The notes beneath the pieces are model-generated. The model was not told where the DNA came from and did not search any database. It saw nothing but the letters and a program-made list of their open reading frames with translations. The position numbers and the translations under genes are program-made. Shown here piece after piece: positions 1 to 8,767 of a stretch of DNA of 64,000 bases. Position 1 is the stretch's first letter, and each line of letters opens with the position of its first letter. Source of the stretch: Streptomyces regalis (GTDB lineage: Bacteria; Actinomycetota; Actinomycetes; Streptomycetales; Streptomycetaceae); assembly GCF_001509475.1 (NCBI RefSeq), contig NZ_LLZG01000265.1:11011-75010 (forward strand), given 5' to 3'.

Positions 1-95
1 GGCGCCTGGGGCTGCTGGCCGTACGGGCCGGGCTGGCCGTACGGACCGGGCTGCTGGGGCTGCCCGCCGTACGGGCCCGGCTGGTTGTAACTCAT
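1..95 (-). CDS. Partial N-terminus of a Gln/Pro/Gly/Tyr-rich protein
   Basis: Only the first 31 codons lie in the window and the gene runs off the left edge. ATG is at 95, read leftward, behind a strong ribosome site (GGAGGGG about 9 nt upstream). The peptide begins MSYNQPGPYGGQPQQPGPYG and continues as imperfect repeats of QPGPYGQ. Such disordered proline/glutamine-rich N-termini precede membrane anchors or kinase-like domains in many Streptomyces envelope proteins; here the functional domain is outside the window, so no role can be given. It is divergent from valS, and the 136 bp between them hold both promoters. Confidence 0.75.
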   Translation of the reverse strand, partial: MSYNQPGPYGGQPQQPGPYGQPGPYGQQPQA

Positions 96-219
96 TTCTG
101 GGTTCCCCTCCAGATGCTTATATGTTCACGACATCCTGGCGCAATCACAGCGCAGGCATGGCATCGGGGTGCCCACCGTTACAGAACAAACGCGTTTCGG
201 GACACGCCCGGGACACCTC

Positions 220-225
220 TAAACT
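220..225 (+). promoter_or_regulatory. -10 box of valS, probable leaderless promoter
   Basis: TAAACT lies exactly 6 nt upstream of the GTG start of valS, with no Shine-Dalgarno sequence between. That spacing puts the transcription start on or next to the start codon, so the mRNA is inferred to be leaderless. No convincing -35 is visible. Confidence 0.5.
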
Positions 226-231
226 GGGCGG

Positions 232-2883
232 GTGACCGAGAACGCTCAGCAGCAGCCACCAGCGCCCGACACCGAACTGCCGACCCAGTACGCGCCGGCC
301 GATGTAGAGGGGCCGCTGTACGAGCGCTGGGTGGAGCGGGGTTACTTCGAGGCGGACGAGAAGAGCGACAAGCCGCCGTACACCATCGTCATCCCGCCGC
401 CGAACGTCACGGGCAGCCTGCACCTCGGGCACGCCTTCGAGCACACCCTCATCGACGCCCTCACGCGCCGTAAGCGCATGCAGGGTTACGAGACGCTGTG
501 GCAGCCCGGCATGGACCACGCCGGCATCGCCACGCAGAACGTCGTCGAGCGCGAGCTCGGCAAGGAGGGCAAGTCCCGGCACGACCTGGGCCGTGAGGCG
601 TTCGTCGAGCGCGTCTGGCAGTGGAAGGGCGAGTCGGGGGGGCAGATCAGCGGCCAGATGCGGCGGCTCGGCGACGGCGTCGCGTGGTCCCGTGAGCGCT
701 TCACCATGGACGAGGGGCTGTCCCAGGCCGTCCAGACCATCTTCAAGCGGCTCTACGACGACGAGCTGATCTACCGCGCCGAGCGCATCATCAACTGGTG
801 CCCGCGCTGTCTGACCGCCATCTCGGACATCGAGGTGGAGTACCAGGACGACGACGGCGAGCTCGTCTCCATCCGGTACGGCGACGGCGACGACTCCATC
901 GTCGTGGCGACGACCCGCGCCGAGACGATGCTCGGTGACACCGCGGTCGCCGTCCACCCGGAGGACGAGCGGTACCGCCACCTCGTCGGCCGTGACATCG
1001 AGCTGCCGCTCACCGGCCGCCGTATCCCCGTCGTCGCCGACGAGCACGTCGACCCCGAGTTCGGCACCGGGGCCGTCAAGGTCACCCCGGCGCACGACCC
1101 GAACGACTTCGAGATCGGCCAGCGCCACGACCTGCCGTCCCTGACCATCATGGACGAGCACGCGGTCATCACGGCCCACGGTCCCTTCCAGGGCCTGGAC
1201 CGCCTGGAGGCCCGCTCGGCCATCGTCGGCGCGCTGCGCGCCGAGGGCCGGATCGTCGCGGAGAAGCGGCCGTACGTCCACTCGGTCGGCCACTGCTCGC
1301 GCTGCAAGACGACCATCGAGCCGCGTCTGTCCATGCAGTGGTGGGTCAAGGTCGGCCCGCTGGCGCAGGCGGCCGGCGACGCGGTCCGCGAGGGTAAGGT
1401 CAAGATCCATCCGCAGGAGATGGAGAAGCGGTACTTCGACTGGGTCGACAACCTCCACGACTGGTGTATTTCGCGGCAGTTGTGGTGGGGTCACCGGATT
1501 CCGGTCTGGTACGGCCCGGAGGGTGAGGTCGTCTGCGTCGGTCCCGACGAGGAGCCGCCGAGCGGTGAGGGCTGGCGTCAGGACACCGACGTCCTCGACA
1601 CCTGGTTCTCCTCCGGCCTGTGGCCGTTCTCCACGCTCGGCTGGCCCGAACAGACCGAGTCGCTCGCGAAGTTCTACCCGAACTCCGTCCTGGTCACCGG
1701 CTACGACATCCTCTTCTTCTGGGTCGCCCGGATGATGATGTTCGGCCTGTACGCGATGGACGGCACCCCGCCGTTCCACACCATCGCCCTGCACGGCATG
1801 GTCCGCGACCAGTTCGGCAAGAAGATGTCGAAGTCCTTCGGCAACGCGGTCAACCCGCTGGACTGGATGGACAAGTACGGCAGCGACGCGCTCCGCTTCA
1901 CGCTCGCCCGCGGCGCCAACCCGGGCGTGGACGTCCCGATCGGCGAGGACTGGGTCCAGGGCTCGCGGAACTTCGCCAACAAGATCTGGAACGCCACGCG
2001 CTTCGCGCTGATGAACGGCGCGACGGTGGAGGGCCCGCTGCCGGAGCCGTCGGCGATGTCGTCGACGGACCGCTGGATCCTCTCCCGCCTGAACTCCGTC
2101 GTCGCCGAAGTCGACGCGTTCTACGACGACTTCCAGTTCGCCAAGCTGTCCGACGCGCTCTTCCACTTCGCGTGGGACGAGGTCTTCGACTGGTACGTCG
2201 AGCTGTCGAAGACGACGTTCGCCGCGGGCGGCGAGGCCGCGGAGGTCTCCAAGCGCGTCCTCGGCGAGGTCCTGGACGTCACGCTGAAGCTGCTGCACCC
2301 GGTGGTCCCGTTCGTCACGGAGACGCTGTGGACCACGCTCACGGGTGGCGAGTCGGTGGTCATCGCCGAGTGGCCGAAGGCTGTGTCTGTTCCTGGCGCT
2401 GACGCACCGGGCGGCTTCCGTGACGCGGGGGCCGAGCAGGAGATCGCCGTTCTGCAGCAGGTCATCACCGAGGTCCGCCGCTTCCGCGCCGACCAGGGGC
2501 TGCAGCCGGGCCAGCGCGTCCCGGCCCGCCTGACCCTCGACGGCACGGCACTCGCCCCGCACGAGCCGGCCATCCGCCAGCTGCTGCGCCTCCAGCCGGA
2601 GGGCGACGCGTTCACGGCCACGGCGACGCTGCCGGTGGCGGGCGCGGAGGTCGCGCTGGACCTCTCGGGCGCGATCGACGTCGCGGCCGAGCGCAAGCGC
2701 CTCGCGAAGGACCTGGCGGCGGCCGAGAAGGAGAAGGCCCAGGCCACGGCCAAGCTCGGCAACGAGGCGTTCCTGGCGAAGGCGCCGGACCAGGTGGTGG
2801 AGAAGATCCGCGGACGCCTGGCGAAGGCCGAGGAGGACATCGCGCGGATTGCTGCGCAGCTGGAGCGGCTGCCGCAGGCGTAG
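232..2883 (+). CDS. valS: Valyl-tRNA synthetase
   Basis: Charges tRNA-Val with valine in the cytoplasm (class I aminoacyl-tRNA synthetase). The 883-aa length is normal for the family. The HIGH signature is within [14 protein letters not shown] (residues 55-68) and the KMSKS loop is [10 protein letters not shown] near residue 530. Between them is the CP1 editing domain, and a tRNA-binding anticodon domain occupies about 640-790. The C-terminal ~65 residues form the Lys/Glu/Ala-rich coiled coil typical of ValRS. The GTG start is chosen because a -10 box sits 6 nt before it and the protein begins as expected. A strong terminator follows. It stands upstream of folC, a widely conserved bacterial pairing. 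Confidence 0.98.
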   Translation: MTENAQQQPPAPDTELPTQYAPADVEGPLYERWVERGYFEADEKSDKPPYTIVIPPPNVTGSLHLGHAFEHTLIDALTRRKRMQGYETLWQPGMDHAGIATQNVVERELGKEGKSRHDLGREAFVERVWQWKGESGGQISGQMRRLGDGVAWSRERFTMDEGLSQAVQTIFKRLYDDELIYRAERIINWCPRCLTAISDIEVEYQDDDGELVSIRYGDGDDSIVVATTRAETMLGDTAVAVHPEDERYRHLVGRDIELPLTGRRIPVVADEHVDPEFGTGAVKVTPAHDPNDFEIGQRHDLPSLTIMDEHAVITAHGPFQGLDRLEARSAIVGALRAEGRIVAEKRPYVHSVGHCSRCKTTIEPRLSMQWWVKVGPLAQAAGDAVREGKVKIHPQEMEKRYFDWVDNLHDWCISRQLWWGHRIPVWYGPEGEVVCVGPDEEPPSGEGWRQDTDVLDTWFSSGLWPFSTLGWPEQTESLAKFYPNSVLVTGYDILFFWVARMMMFGLYAMDGTPPFHTIALHGMVRDQFGKKMSKSFGNAVNPLDWMDKYGSDALRFTLARGANPGVDVPIGEDWVQGSRNFANKIWNATRFALMNGATVEGPLPEPSAMSSTDRWILSRLNSVVAEVDAFYDDFQFAKLSDALFHFAWDEVFDWYVELSKTTFAAGGEAAEVSKRVLGEVLDVTLKLLHPVVPFVTETLWTTLTGGESVVIAEWPKAVSVPGADAPGGFRDAGAEQEIAVLQQVITEVRRFRADQGLQPGQRVPARLTLDGTALAPHEPAIRQLLRLQPEGDAFTATATLPVAGAEVALDLSGAIDVAAERKRLAKDLAAAEKEKAQATAKLGNEAFLAKAPDQVVEKIRGRLAKAEEDIARIAAQLERLPQA

Positions 2884-2900
2884 GCGTTTGTACGGCTATG

Positions 2901-2935
2901 AAGGCCCCCGGTGCTGGGTAAGCGCCGGGGGCCTT
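2901..2935 (+). terminator. valS terminator
   Basis: Fifteen-base arms (2901-2915 and 2921-2935) pair with one mismatch around a 5-nt loop: AAGGCCCCCGGTGCT against AGCGCCGGGGGCCTT. It begins 18 nt after the valS stop codon. Confidence 0.85.
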
Positions 2936-2940
2936 GACGT

Positions 2941-3014
2941 CCCCAGGGGCGCGGGGCTGTGTCGATATGCGGCTCCGCCGCGTGGGCGCGACCAGCCACA
3001 ACGCACCCGCACCC
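2941..3014. repeat. Dispersed Streptomyces-type intergenic repeat
   Basis: GC-rich block between valS and folC containing GGGGCGCGGGGCTG, GATATGCGGCTCCGCCGCG and GCGCGACCAGCCACAACGC. From memory, near-identical blocks occur in many Streptomyces intergenic regions. The part GCGGCTCCGCCGC forms a small hairpin. No protein is supported here. Confidence 0.5.
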
Positions 3015-3067
3015 GCCGGACAACACCACGCACCCCACTCCTTGGGCGCACTGTCAGTCCCCCTCCG

Positions 3068-3073
3068 TAGACT
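3068..3073 (+). promoter_or_regulatory. -10 box of folC, probable leaderless promoter
   Basis: TAGACT is exactly 6 nt before the GTG start of folC, the same geometry as valS. No ribosome-binding site is present, so a leaderless transcript is inferred. Confidence 0.5.
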
Positions 3074-3079
3074 GGCCCC

Positions 3080-4582
3080 GTGAGCGACCAGAACGAGCCC
3101 GACCCCCTCGACCCCTTCGAAGAGATCATCGCGGCCGAGACCGACCGCGACCCCGACCTCGCGGTCATCGAGGCCGGCAGCCGCACCCTGCGCACCCAGG
3201 GCGGCCCGCCCAGCGCAGACGTGCCCGCGCGCCCCGAAGACCCCGAGGTCGACAAGGCGCTGCGCGAGGTCGAGGCGGAACTCGCCACCCGCTGGGGCGA
3301 GACCAAGCTGGAGCCGTCCGTCACCCGGATCGCCGCGCTCATGGACCTGTTGGGCGAGCCGCAGCGGTCGTACCCCTCGATCCACATCACCGGCACCAAC
3401 GGCAAGACGTCGACCGCCCGCATGATCGAGGCCCTCCTCGGCGCCTTCGAGCTGCGCACGGGGCGTTACACCTCGCCGCACGTCCAGTCGATCACCGAGC
3501 GGATCAGCCTGGACGGCGCCGCGATCTCCGCCGAGCGCTTTATCGAGACGTACCACGACATCAAGCCGTACATCGAGATGGTCGACGCCTCGCAGGAGTA
3601 CCGCCTGTCCTTCTTCGAGGTGCTCACGGGCATGGCGTACGCCGCCTTCGCCGACGCGCCCGTCGATGTCGCCGTCGTGGAAGTGGGGATGGGCGGGTCC
3701 TGGGATGCGACGAATGTCATTGACGGTGATGTCGCCGTCGTGACGCCCATAGACCTCGACCACACCGACCGCCTCGGTGCCACTCCGGGCGAGATCGCGG
3801 GCGAGAAGGCCGGCATCATCAAGCAGGACGCCACCGTGATCATGGCCCAGCAGCCGGTGGACGCGGCGCAGGTGCTGCTGAAGAAGGCCGTGGAGGTCGA
3901 CGCGACCGTGGCCCGGGAGGGGCTCGAGTTCGGGGTGGTGTCGCGGCAGGTCGCCGTCGGCGGGCAGTTGGCCACCCTGCGTGGGCTGGGCGGTGAGTAC
4001 CCCGAGGTGTATCTGCCGTTGCACGGCGCGCACCAGGCGCACAACGCCGCCGTCGCCCTCGCCGCCGTGGAGGCGTTCTTCGGTGTCGGCGCCGCTCGGG
4101 CCGAGCCGCTCGACATCGACACCGTCCGCAAGGCCTTCGCCGCCGTCGCCTCGCCGGGGCGGATGGAGGTCGTACGGCGCTCGCCCACCGTCGTGCTCGA
4201 CGCGGCCCACAACCCGGCCGGTGCGCGCGTCACCGCCGAAGCGGTCGGGGAGGCCTTCGACTTCAGTCGGCTGATCGGGGTCGTGGGCGCGAGCGGCGAC
4301 AAGAACGTGCGCGGGCTGCTGGAGGCCTTCGAGCCGATCTTCGCCGAGGTCGTCGTCACGCAGAACTCCTCGCACCGTGCGATGGACGCCGACGAACTCG
4401 CCGCCATCGCCGTCGAGGTGTTCGGCGACGAGCGCGTGCAGGTCGAGCCGCGGCTGCCGGACGCCCTGGAGGCCGCGATCACGCTGGCCGAGGAAGAGGG
4501 CGAGTTCGCGGGCGGCGGTGTGCTCGTCACCGGGTCCGTCATCACGGTCGGCGAGGCCCGGCTGCTGCTGGGGAAGGGCTGA
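3080..4582 (+). CDS. folC: Bifunctional folylpolyglutamate synthase / dihydrofolate synthase
   Basis: Adds glutamate to dihydropteroate and then to folates, in the Mur-ligase superfamily. The ATP-binding loop is ITGTNGKTSTARM near residue 103, followed by the Mur-ligase central domain and C-terminal ligase domain (LDAAHNPAGA, and a GASGDKN motif). The 500-aa protein has about 70 extra N-terminal residues, acidic and probably disordered, ahead of the catalytic core, as is usual in Streptomyces. GTG start is fixed by the -10 box 6 nt upstream. The next gene starts 10 nt after its stop, so folC and the DUF4233 gene are probably co-transcribed. Confidence 0.96.
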   Translation: MSDQNEPDPLDPFEEIIAAETDRDPDLAVIEAGSRTLRTQGGPPSADVPARPEDPEVDKALREVEAELATRWGETKLEPSVTRIAALMDLLGEPQRSYPSIHITGTNGKTSTARMIEALLGAFELRTGRYTSPHVQSITERISLDGAAISAERFIETYHDIKPYIEMVDASQEYRLSFFEVLTGMAYAAFADAPVDVAVVEVGMGGSWDATNVIDGDVAVVTPIDLDHTDRLGATPGEIAGEKAGIIKQDATVIMAQQPVDAAQVLLKKAVEVDATVAREGLEFGVVSRQVAVGGQLATLRGLGGEYPEVYLPLHGAHQAHNAAVALAAVEAFFGVGAARAEPLDIDTVRKAFAAVASPGRMEVVRRSPTVVLDAAHNPAGARVTAEAVGEAFDFSRLIGVVGASGDKNVRGLLEAFEPIFAEVVVTQNSSHRAMDADELAAIAVEVFGDERVQVEPRLPDALEAAITLAEEEGEFAGGGVLVTGSVITVGEARLLLGKG

Positions 4583-4591
4583 GTCCGGAAG

Positions 4592-4948
4592 ATGCGTACG
4601 CTCTGTTCCTCGACCCTGATCGGCGAGTTCTTCGTCATCGGTTTCGCCGGTCTGGTCGCCATGAAGGATCCCGACCTGTCCATGTCGACGGTGTGGACGG
4701 TCAGCGGCATTGCGATGTTCCTGTGCGTGCTGCTGTGCGGCCTGGTGACCCGCCCCGGCGGCGTGGCCCTCGGCTGGGCTCTGCAGATCGCCCTGATCGC
4801 CTCCGGCTTCATCGTCCCGACGATGTTCATCCTGGGCGTGATCTTCGCGGCGCTGTGGTGGGCGTCGGTGCACTTCGGCAGGAAGGTCGACGAGGCGAAG
4901 GCGCGATTCGCGGCGCAGGGTGACAAAACCAGCCCGTCCGGCGCTTGA
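4592..4948 (+). CDS. DUF4233 membrane protein
   Basis: 118-residue integral membrane protein of the DUF4233 family, which in actinobacteria regularly sits between folC and ndk. Four hydrophobic stretches are visible (about residues 6-22, 33-53, 58-74 and 76-94), followed by a short charged cytoplasmic tail. Function is unknown. The last residues (DKTSPSGA) and the stop codon are encoded by a copy of a dispersed intergenic repeat, so the C-terminal end appears to have been captured from the repeat. Probably co-transcribed with folC. Confidence 0.85.
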   Translation: MRTLCSSTLIGEFFVIGFAGLVAMKDPDLSMSTVWTVSGIAMFLCVLLCGLVTRPGGVALGWALQIALIASGFIVPTMFILGVIFAALWWASVHFGRKVDEAKARFAAQGDKTSPSGA

Positions 4949-4949
4949 G
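4933..4949. repeat. Dispersed repeat overlapping a gene end
   Basis: CCCGTCCGGCGCTTGAG matches 16 of 17 bases of the reverse complement of 63984-64000 at the other end of the window. From memory this motif (CCGTCCGGCGTTTGAGGA) is scattered through Streptomyces intergenic regions. Here it overlaps the DUF4233 stop codon. Confidence 0.65.
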
Positions 4950-5063
4950 CACAAGAGAGCTCCAGGGACGGCACTCGCTCAAGCTGACACTCCGTAACGG
5001 ACGCCCAGCTCAGCCCTGTAACCTCATCCCACCGCACTACCGGCAGTAAGAAGGAGCCCTCCC

Positions 5064-5477
5064 GTGACCCAGCGCACCCTCGTCCTCCTCAAGCCCGACG
5101 CCGTCCGTCGAGGCCTGACCGGCGAGATCATCAGCCGTATCGAGCGCAAGGCCGGCTGGCAGATCACCGCGCTGGAGCTGCGCACGCTGGACCAGGAGAC
5201 GCTGGAGCAGCACTACGGCGAGCACAAGGGCAAGCCCTTCTACGAGCCGCTGGTGGAGTTCATGGCCTCGGGCCCGGTCGTCGCCCTGATCGTCGAGGGT
5301 GAGCGGGTCATCGAGGGGCTGCGCCAGCTCGCCGGACCGACCGACCCGATCGCCGCCGCGCCGGGCTCCATCCGCGGTGACTACGGTGTGATCGTCCGCG
5401 AGAACCTCATCCACGCCTCCGACTCCGAGGAGTCCGCCGAGCGCGAGGTGAAGATCTTCTTTCCGGGCCGCGCGTAG
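5064..5477 (+). CDS. ndk: Nucleoside diphosphate kinase
   Basis: Balances NTP and dNTP pools by transferring the gamma phosphate through a histidine intermediate. The 137-residue protein is full length: it begins TQRTLVLLKPDAVRRGL and carries the active-site segment NLIHASDSEESAEREV with the phosphorylated histidine. GTG start follows a good ribosome site (AAGGAGC, about 8 nt upstream). It has its own terminator immediately downstream, separating it from mreB. Confidence 0.98.
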   Translation: MTQRTLVLLKPDAVRRGLTGEIISRIERKAGWQITALELRTLDQETLEQHYGEHKGKPFYEPLVEFMASGPVVALIVEGERVIEGLRQLAGPTDPIAAAPGSIRGDYGVIVRENLIHASDSEESAEREVKIFFPGRA

Positions 5478-5495
5478 CGTCTGCGGCGGCTGAAA

Positions 5496-5523
5496 GGGTG
5501 TGGGGACCGAAGTCTCCACACCC
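5496..5523 (+). terminator. ndk terminator
   Basis: GGGTGTGGGGA / TCTCCACACCC, an 11-bp stem with one G-T wobble and a 6-nt loop, 18 nt beyond the ndk stop. The rest of the 253-bp ndk-mreB gap holds only the mreB promoter region. Confidence 0.8.
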
Positions 5524-5645
5524 GAGTGCATATGCGCGGCGATCGAGGGAACGAGTGCCCCCGATGGCCCGTCTCCACAAGCGGGACGACTCGCCATCTG
5601 CTGACAATGGCGAAGACCCTCCCGCAGTGTTCGCGAAGGCGCGTC

Positions 5646-5651
5646 TACGAT
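5646..5651 (+). promoter_or_regulatory. Candidate -10 box of mreB
   Basis: TACGAT, 80-85 nt upstream of mreB, in the only non-repeat stretch of the ndk-mreB intergenic region. No clear -35 hexamer is at 17 bp. From memory, Streptomyces mreB is served by several promoters, and this is one plausible element only. Confidence 0.3.
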
Positions 5652-5730
5652 AGAAGCCTTCACGTCACAGCACCCACTTCGCCGACCTGAAAAGCCATCA
5701 AAAGCTCCCAGGAAGGCCAGACGAATCCTG

Positions 5731-6762
5731 ATGGGGAACTCAATGTCGTTCATCGGCCGTGACATGGCTGTCGACCTCGGGACCGCCAACACGCTGGTGT
5801 ACGTCAGGGGTCGCGGGATCGTACTCAACGAGCCGTCCGTCGTCGCGATCAACACCAACACCGGTGGAATCCTCGCGGTCGGTGCCGAAGCGAAGAAGAT
5901 GATCGGGCGCACGCCCGGCAACATCGTTGCCGTACGTCCGCTGAAGGACGGTGTGATCGCCGACTTCGAGATCACCGAGCGGATGCTCCGCTACTTCATC
6001 CTGAAGATCCACAAGCGGCGGTATCTGGCTCGTCCGCGGGTCGTCGTCTGTGTGCCCTCGGGGATCACGGGCGTCGAGCGCCGCGCCGTCATCGAGGCGT
6101 CGTCCCAGGCCGGCGCCCGCCAGGTGCACATCATCGAGGAGCCGATGGCCGCGGCCATCGGCTCCGGCCTGCCGGTCCACGAGGCCACGGGCAACATGGT
6201 GGTCGACATCGGCGGCGGCACCACGGAGGTCGCGGTCATCTCCCTCGGCGGCATCGTCACCGCCCAGTCCATCCGCGTCGCCGGCGACGAACTGGACAAC
6301 GCGATCATCCAGCACATCAAGAAGGAGTACTCCCTCCTGTTGGGTGAGCGGACGGCCGAGCAGATCAAGATCACGGTCGGTTCGGCGTACGACCTCGACT
6401 CCGACGAGCACACCGAAATCCGCGGCCGGGATCTCGTCTCCGGGCTGCCGAAGACCGTCGTCATCTCCGCGGCGGAAGTACGCAAGGCGATCGAGGAGCC
6501 GGTCAACGCGATCGTCGACGCCGTGAAGACGACCCTCGACAAGTGCCCGCCGGAGCTGTCCGGCGACATCATGGACCGAGGAATCGTTCTGACCGGCGGC
6601 GGCGCCCTGCTGCGCGGCCTCGACGAGCGCCTGCGCCGCGAGACCGGCATGCCGATCCACATCGCCGAGGACCCGCTGGACAGCGTGGCGCTCGGCTCCG
6701 GCAAGTGCGTCGAGGAGTTCGAGGCGTTGCAGCAGGTGCTGGACGCCCAGCCGCGCAGATGA
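5731..6762 (+). CDS. mreB: Actin-like cell-shape protein MreB
   Basis: Bacterial actin that in Streptomyces works mainly in spore-wall synthesis rather than rod growth. The 343-residue protein carries the actin fold: phosphate 1 loop [11 protein letters not shown] near residue 16, connect and phosphate 2 segments ([13 protein letters not shown]), and the adenosine loop [11 protein letters not shown]. Two starts are possible: ATG 5731 (MGNSMSFIG, ribosome site AGGAAGG rather far away) or ATG 5743 (MSFIG, preceded by GGGGA). The longer form matches Streptomyces MreB as I remember it. It heads the mreBCD-pbp2-rodA cluster but is separated from mreC by 217 bp containing a hairpin and a tandem repeat. 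Confidence 0.97.
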   Translation: MGNSMSFIGRDMAVDLGTANTLVYVRGRGIVLNEPSVVAINTNTGGILAVGAEAKKMIGRTPGNIVAVRPLKDGVIADFEITERMLRYFILKIHKRRYLARPRVVVCVPSGITGVERRAVIEASSQAGARQVHIIEEPMAAAIGSGLPVHEATGNMVVDIGGGTTEVAVISLGGIVTAQSIRVAGDELDNAIIQHIKKEYSLLLGERTAEQIKITVGSAYDLDSDEHTEIRGRDLVSGLPKTVVISAAEVRKAIEEPVNAIVDAVKTTLDKCPPELSGDIMDRGIVLTGGGALLRGLDERLRRETGMPIHIAEDPLDSVALGSGKCVEEFEALQQVLDAQPRR

Positions 6763-6777
6763 CGTAACTCTTCGATT

Positions 6778-6811
6778 CCGCCGTACGGGATGATCTCCTC
6801 TCGTACGGCGG
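6778..6811 (+). terminator. Hairpin after mreB
   Basis: CCGCCGTACG (6778-6787) pairs perfectly with CGTACGGCGG (6802-6811) around a 14-nt loop, 15 nt after the mreB stop. It probably terminates part of the mreB transcription, uncoupling it from mreC. Confidence 0.65.
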
Positions 6812-6854
6812 ATCGTTGATATGGAGGCATAAGCTCCCCGAAGAGCCTCGAAAC

Positions 6855-6919
6855 CTCCGCATACAAGCTCTGCATACAACCTCTGCAGACAAGCTCCGCA
6901 GACAAACTCCGTATACAGA
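6855..6919. repeat. Five tandem 13-bp repeats between mreB and mreC
   Basis: Five head-to-tail 13-mers with no spacing: CTCCGCATACAAG, CTCTGCATACAAC, CTCTGCAGACAAG, CTCCGCAGACAAA, CTCCGTATACAGA. Consensus CTCYGCAKACAAR. The block is AT-richer than its surroundings and lies 61-125 nt upstream of mreC. It could be a multimeric protein-binding site controlling mreC; no protein is assignable. Confidence 0.85.
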
Positions 6920-6979
6920 ACCCTTCGGGTTTCCCGGGGGTTTCCGCAATTCCTATGAGGAAGGGCACGGCCGCCGCAC

Positions 6980-7933
6980 GTGAGGGACACACGAGAGAGC
7001 CGGCTGCTCCTGGTGCTGCTGGTCGCCATCGCGTTCGCGCTGATCACGGTGGACATCCGCGGCGGTGAGGATTCCCCTGTCGACGGCGCCAGGTCCGCCG
7101 CCGCCACGGTTTTCGGCCCGATCGAGAACGGCGTGTCCGCGGCGGTCGACCCGGTCGGCAACGCGGTCGCCGCGGTCCGCGACTCCGGCGAGCGCCACGA
7201 CCGGCTCGCCCGGCTGGAGCAGGAGAACGCCGCCCTCAAGGCGAAGCTCGGCAGCGACGACCGCGACCGCAGCCGGCTGCGGCAGCTGGACAAGATGCTG
7301 AAGATCGCGGGCCAGGGCCAGTACGGCATCAAGGGCGCCGAGGTCATCGCCATAGGAGCGGCCCAGGGCTTCTCCTGGACGATCACCATCGACGCCGGAG
7401 CGAACGACGGCATCAAGCGGGACATGACGGTCCTGAACGGGGACGGGCTGGTCGGGCGGGTCACCACCGTGGGCCCGAACACCGCGACCGTGCTCCTCGC
7501 CAACGACCCCGACTTCACCGTCGGCACCCGCATGGAGGCCAGCGACGAGCTCGGCTTCGCCTCCGGCCAGGGCGACCGACCGCTGCGGGTCGAACTCCTC
7601 AACGGCAAGGCCGAGGTGAAGAAGGGCGACCGCCTCGTCACCTTCGGCTCCCAGGCCGACAAGCCCTTCGTGCCCGGCGTCCCGGTCGGCGTCGTCGCCC
7701 GGGTCGACCCGTCCGGCGGCAACCTGACCCGCACCCTGTACGTCACGCCGTACGTCGCCTTCAGCAAGCTCGACATCGTCGGCGTCGTCGTCCAGGCCCC
7801 CGCGAAGGACCCACGCGACACGGTGCTCCCCGACAAGCCCGAGCCGACCCCCACGCCTACCGTGACGGTGACCGTCACGCCGTCCGGCGCGCCCCCGGCC
7901 GACGGCCAGTACCAGTACGAGCAAGAGCAGTAG
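6980..7933 (+). CDS. mreC: Rod-shape-determining protein MreC
   Basis: Membrane-anchored periplasmic scaffold linking MreB to the wall-synthesis machinery. One N-terminal transmembrane helix (LLLVLLVAIAFALITVDI) is followed by a coiled coil (residues about 70-105, RLARLEQENAALKAKL) and the beta-barrel MreC domain up to residue 275. The tail is a Pro/Thr linker (PEPTPTPTVTVTVTPSGAPP). Length 317 aa fits the family. The GTG start has GAGGAAGGG about 13 nt upstream. It is followed by mreD after 13 nt. Confidence 0.95.
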   Translation: MRDTRESRLLLVLLVAIAFALITVDIRGGEDSPVDGARSAAATVFGPIENGVSAAVDPVGNAVAAVRDSGERHDRLARLEQENAALKAKLGSDDRDRSRLRQLDKMLKIAGQGQYGIKGAEVIAIGAAQGFSWTITIDAGANDGIKRDMTVLNGDGLVGRVTTVGPNTATVLLANDPDFTVGTRMEASDELGFASGQGDRPLRVELLNGKAEVKKGDRLVTFGSQADKPFVPGVPVGVVARVDPSGGNLTRTLYVTPYVAFSKLDIVGVVVQAPAKDPRDTVLPDKPEPTPTPTVTVTVTPSGAPPADGQYQYEQEQ

Positions 7934-7946
7934 GAGCTGAAGCCAC

Positions 7947-8639
7947 ATGCGCGTCAACCGGATCCTGCTCTCCTCCGCCCTGGTCGTCGTCGCCCTGGTG
8001 GTCCAGGTGAGCGTCCTCGCCCGCCTCCACCTCCCGGGCGCCGTCCCCGACCTGCTGCTCCTCACCGTCCTGGGCCTCGCCATGGTCTACGGCCATGTCG
8101 GCGGCGCCCTCGTCGGCTTCGGCGCCGGCCTGCTCGCCGACCTCGCCCCGCCCGCCGACCACGCCGCCGGCCGCTATGCGCTGGTGCTGTGCGTGATCGG
8201 CTACCTCGCCGGCCTGGTCAAGCCGGAGAGCGGCCGGCTCAAGTCGGCCACCGGGCCGATGGCGGTCGTGGTCGTCGCCGCGATCGGATCGACCTTGCTG
8301 TACGCCCTCGTCGGCGCCCTCGTCGGTGACACCGCCGCCCGCCATGTCGGGCTCGGCAGCCTGCTGTTCACGGCCGCGCTGTACGACCTGCTGCTGGCGC
8401 CGTTCGTGGTGCCCGGCATCATGGCACTGGCCCGGCGCGCCGAGAACGACCCGCTCGCCGAGACCAACTCCCAGGCGAAGAAGCCCAGCATCTCCTCCGG
8501 CTGGCTCTCCGGCGGCACCGGCCTGCGCATCGGCGGCCAGCGCGGCGGCCTTGGCGGGGTGAAGAGCGGACTGAAGGTGAAGGCCGGGAAGGCGCGGACG
8601 GCGCGCGCCGGGCGCATCAAGGGGGTCAAGCGGCTGTGA
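7947..8639 (+). CDS. mreD: Rod-shape-determining protein MreD
   Basis: Polytopic inner-membrane component of the elongation/spore-wall complex. Five hydrophobic segments cover residues 5-165. A Streptomyces-style basic C-terminal extension (rich in Gly, Lys and Arg, 175-230) follows and probably lies in the cytoplasm. ATG start with GGAGC about 9 nt upstream. It lies between mreC and pbp2 in one apparent operon. Confidence 0.93.
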   Translation: MRVNRILLSSALVVVALVVQVSVLARLHLPGAVPDLLLLTVLGLAMVYGHVGGALVGFGAGLLADLAPPADHAAGRYALVLCVIGYLAGLVKPESGRLKSATGPMAVVVVAAIGSTLLYALVGALVGDTAARHVGLGSLLFTAALYDLLLAPFVVPGIMALARRAENDPLAETNSQAKKPSISSGWLSGGTGLRIGGQRGGLGGVKSGLKVKAGKARTARAGRIKGVKRL

Positions 8640-8767
8640 GGGCAGCGGAGTTCACCGGAACGAGTGAGCCCAGGTGGAACCCGGCCCCGCGGGCCCTACG
8701 TTCCTCACTCGTACACACACAGTCGTATCCGCACCGGCACTCGCACTGAGAGGGGGAGGCAGCCGCA

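Noticed and set aside
145..2562. Very long antisense open frame across valS (and similar ones across pbp2, the GH32 genes, rne and proA)
   Set aside because: High third-position GC leaves antisense frames open. The translations are Arg/Val/Asp/Ala-biased without domains, and the sense genes are unmistakable.
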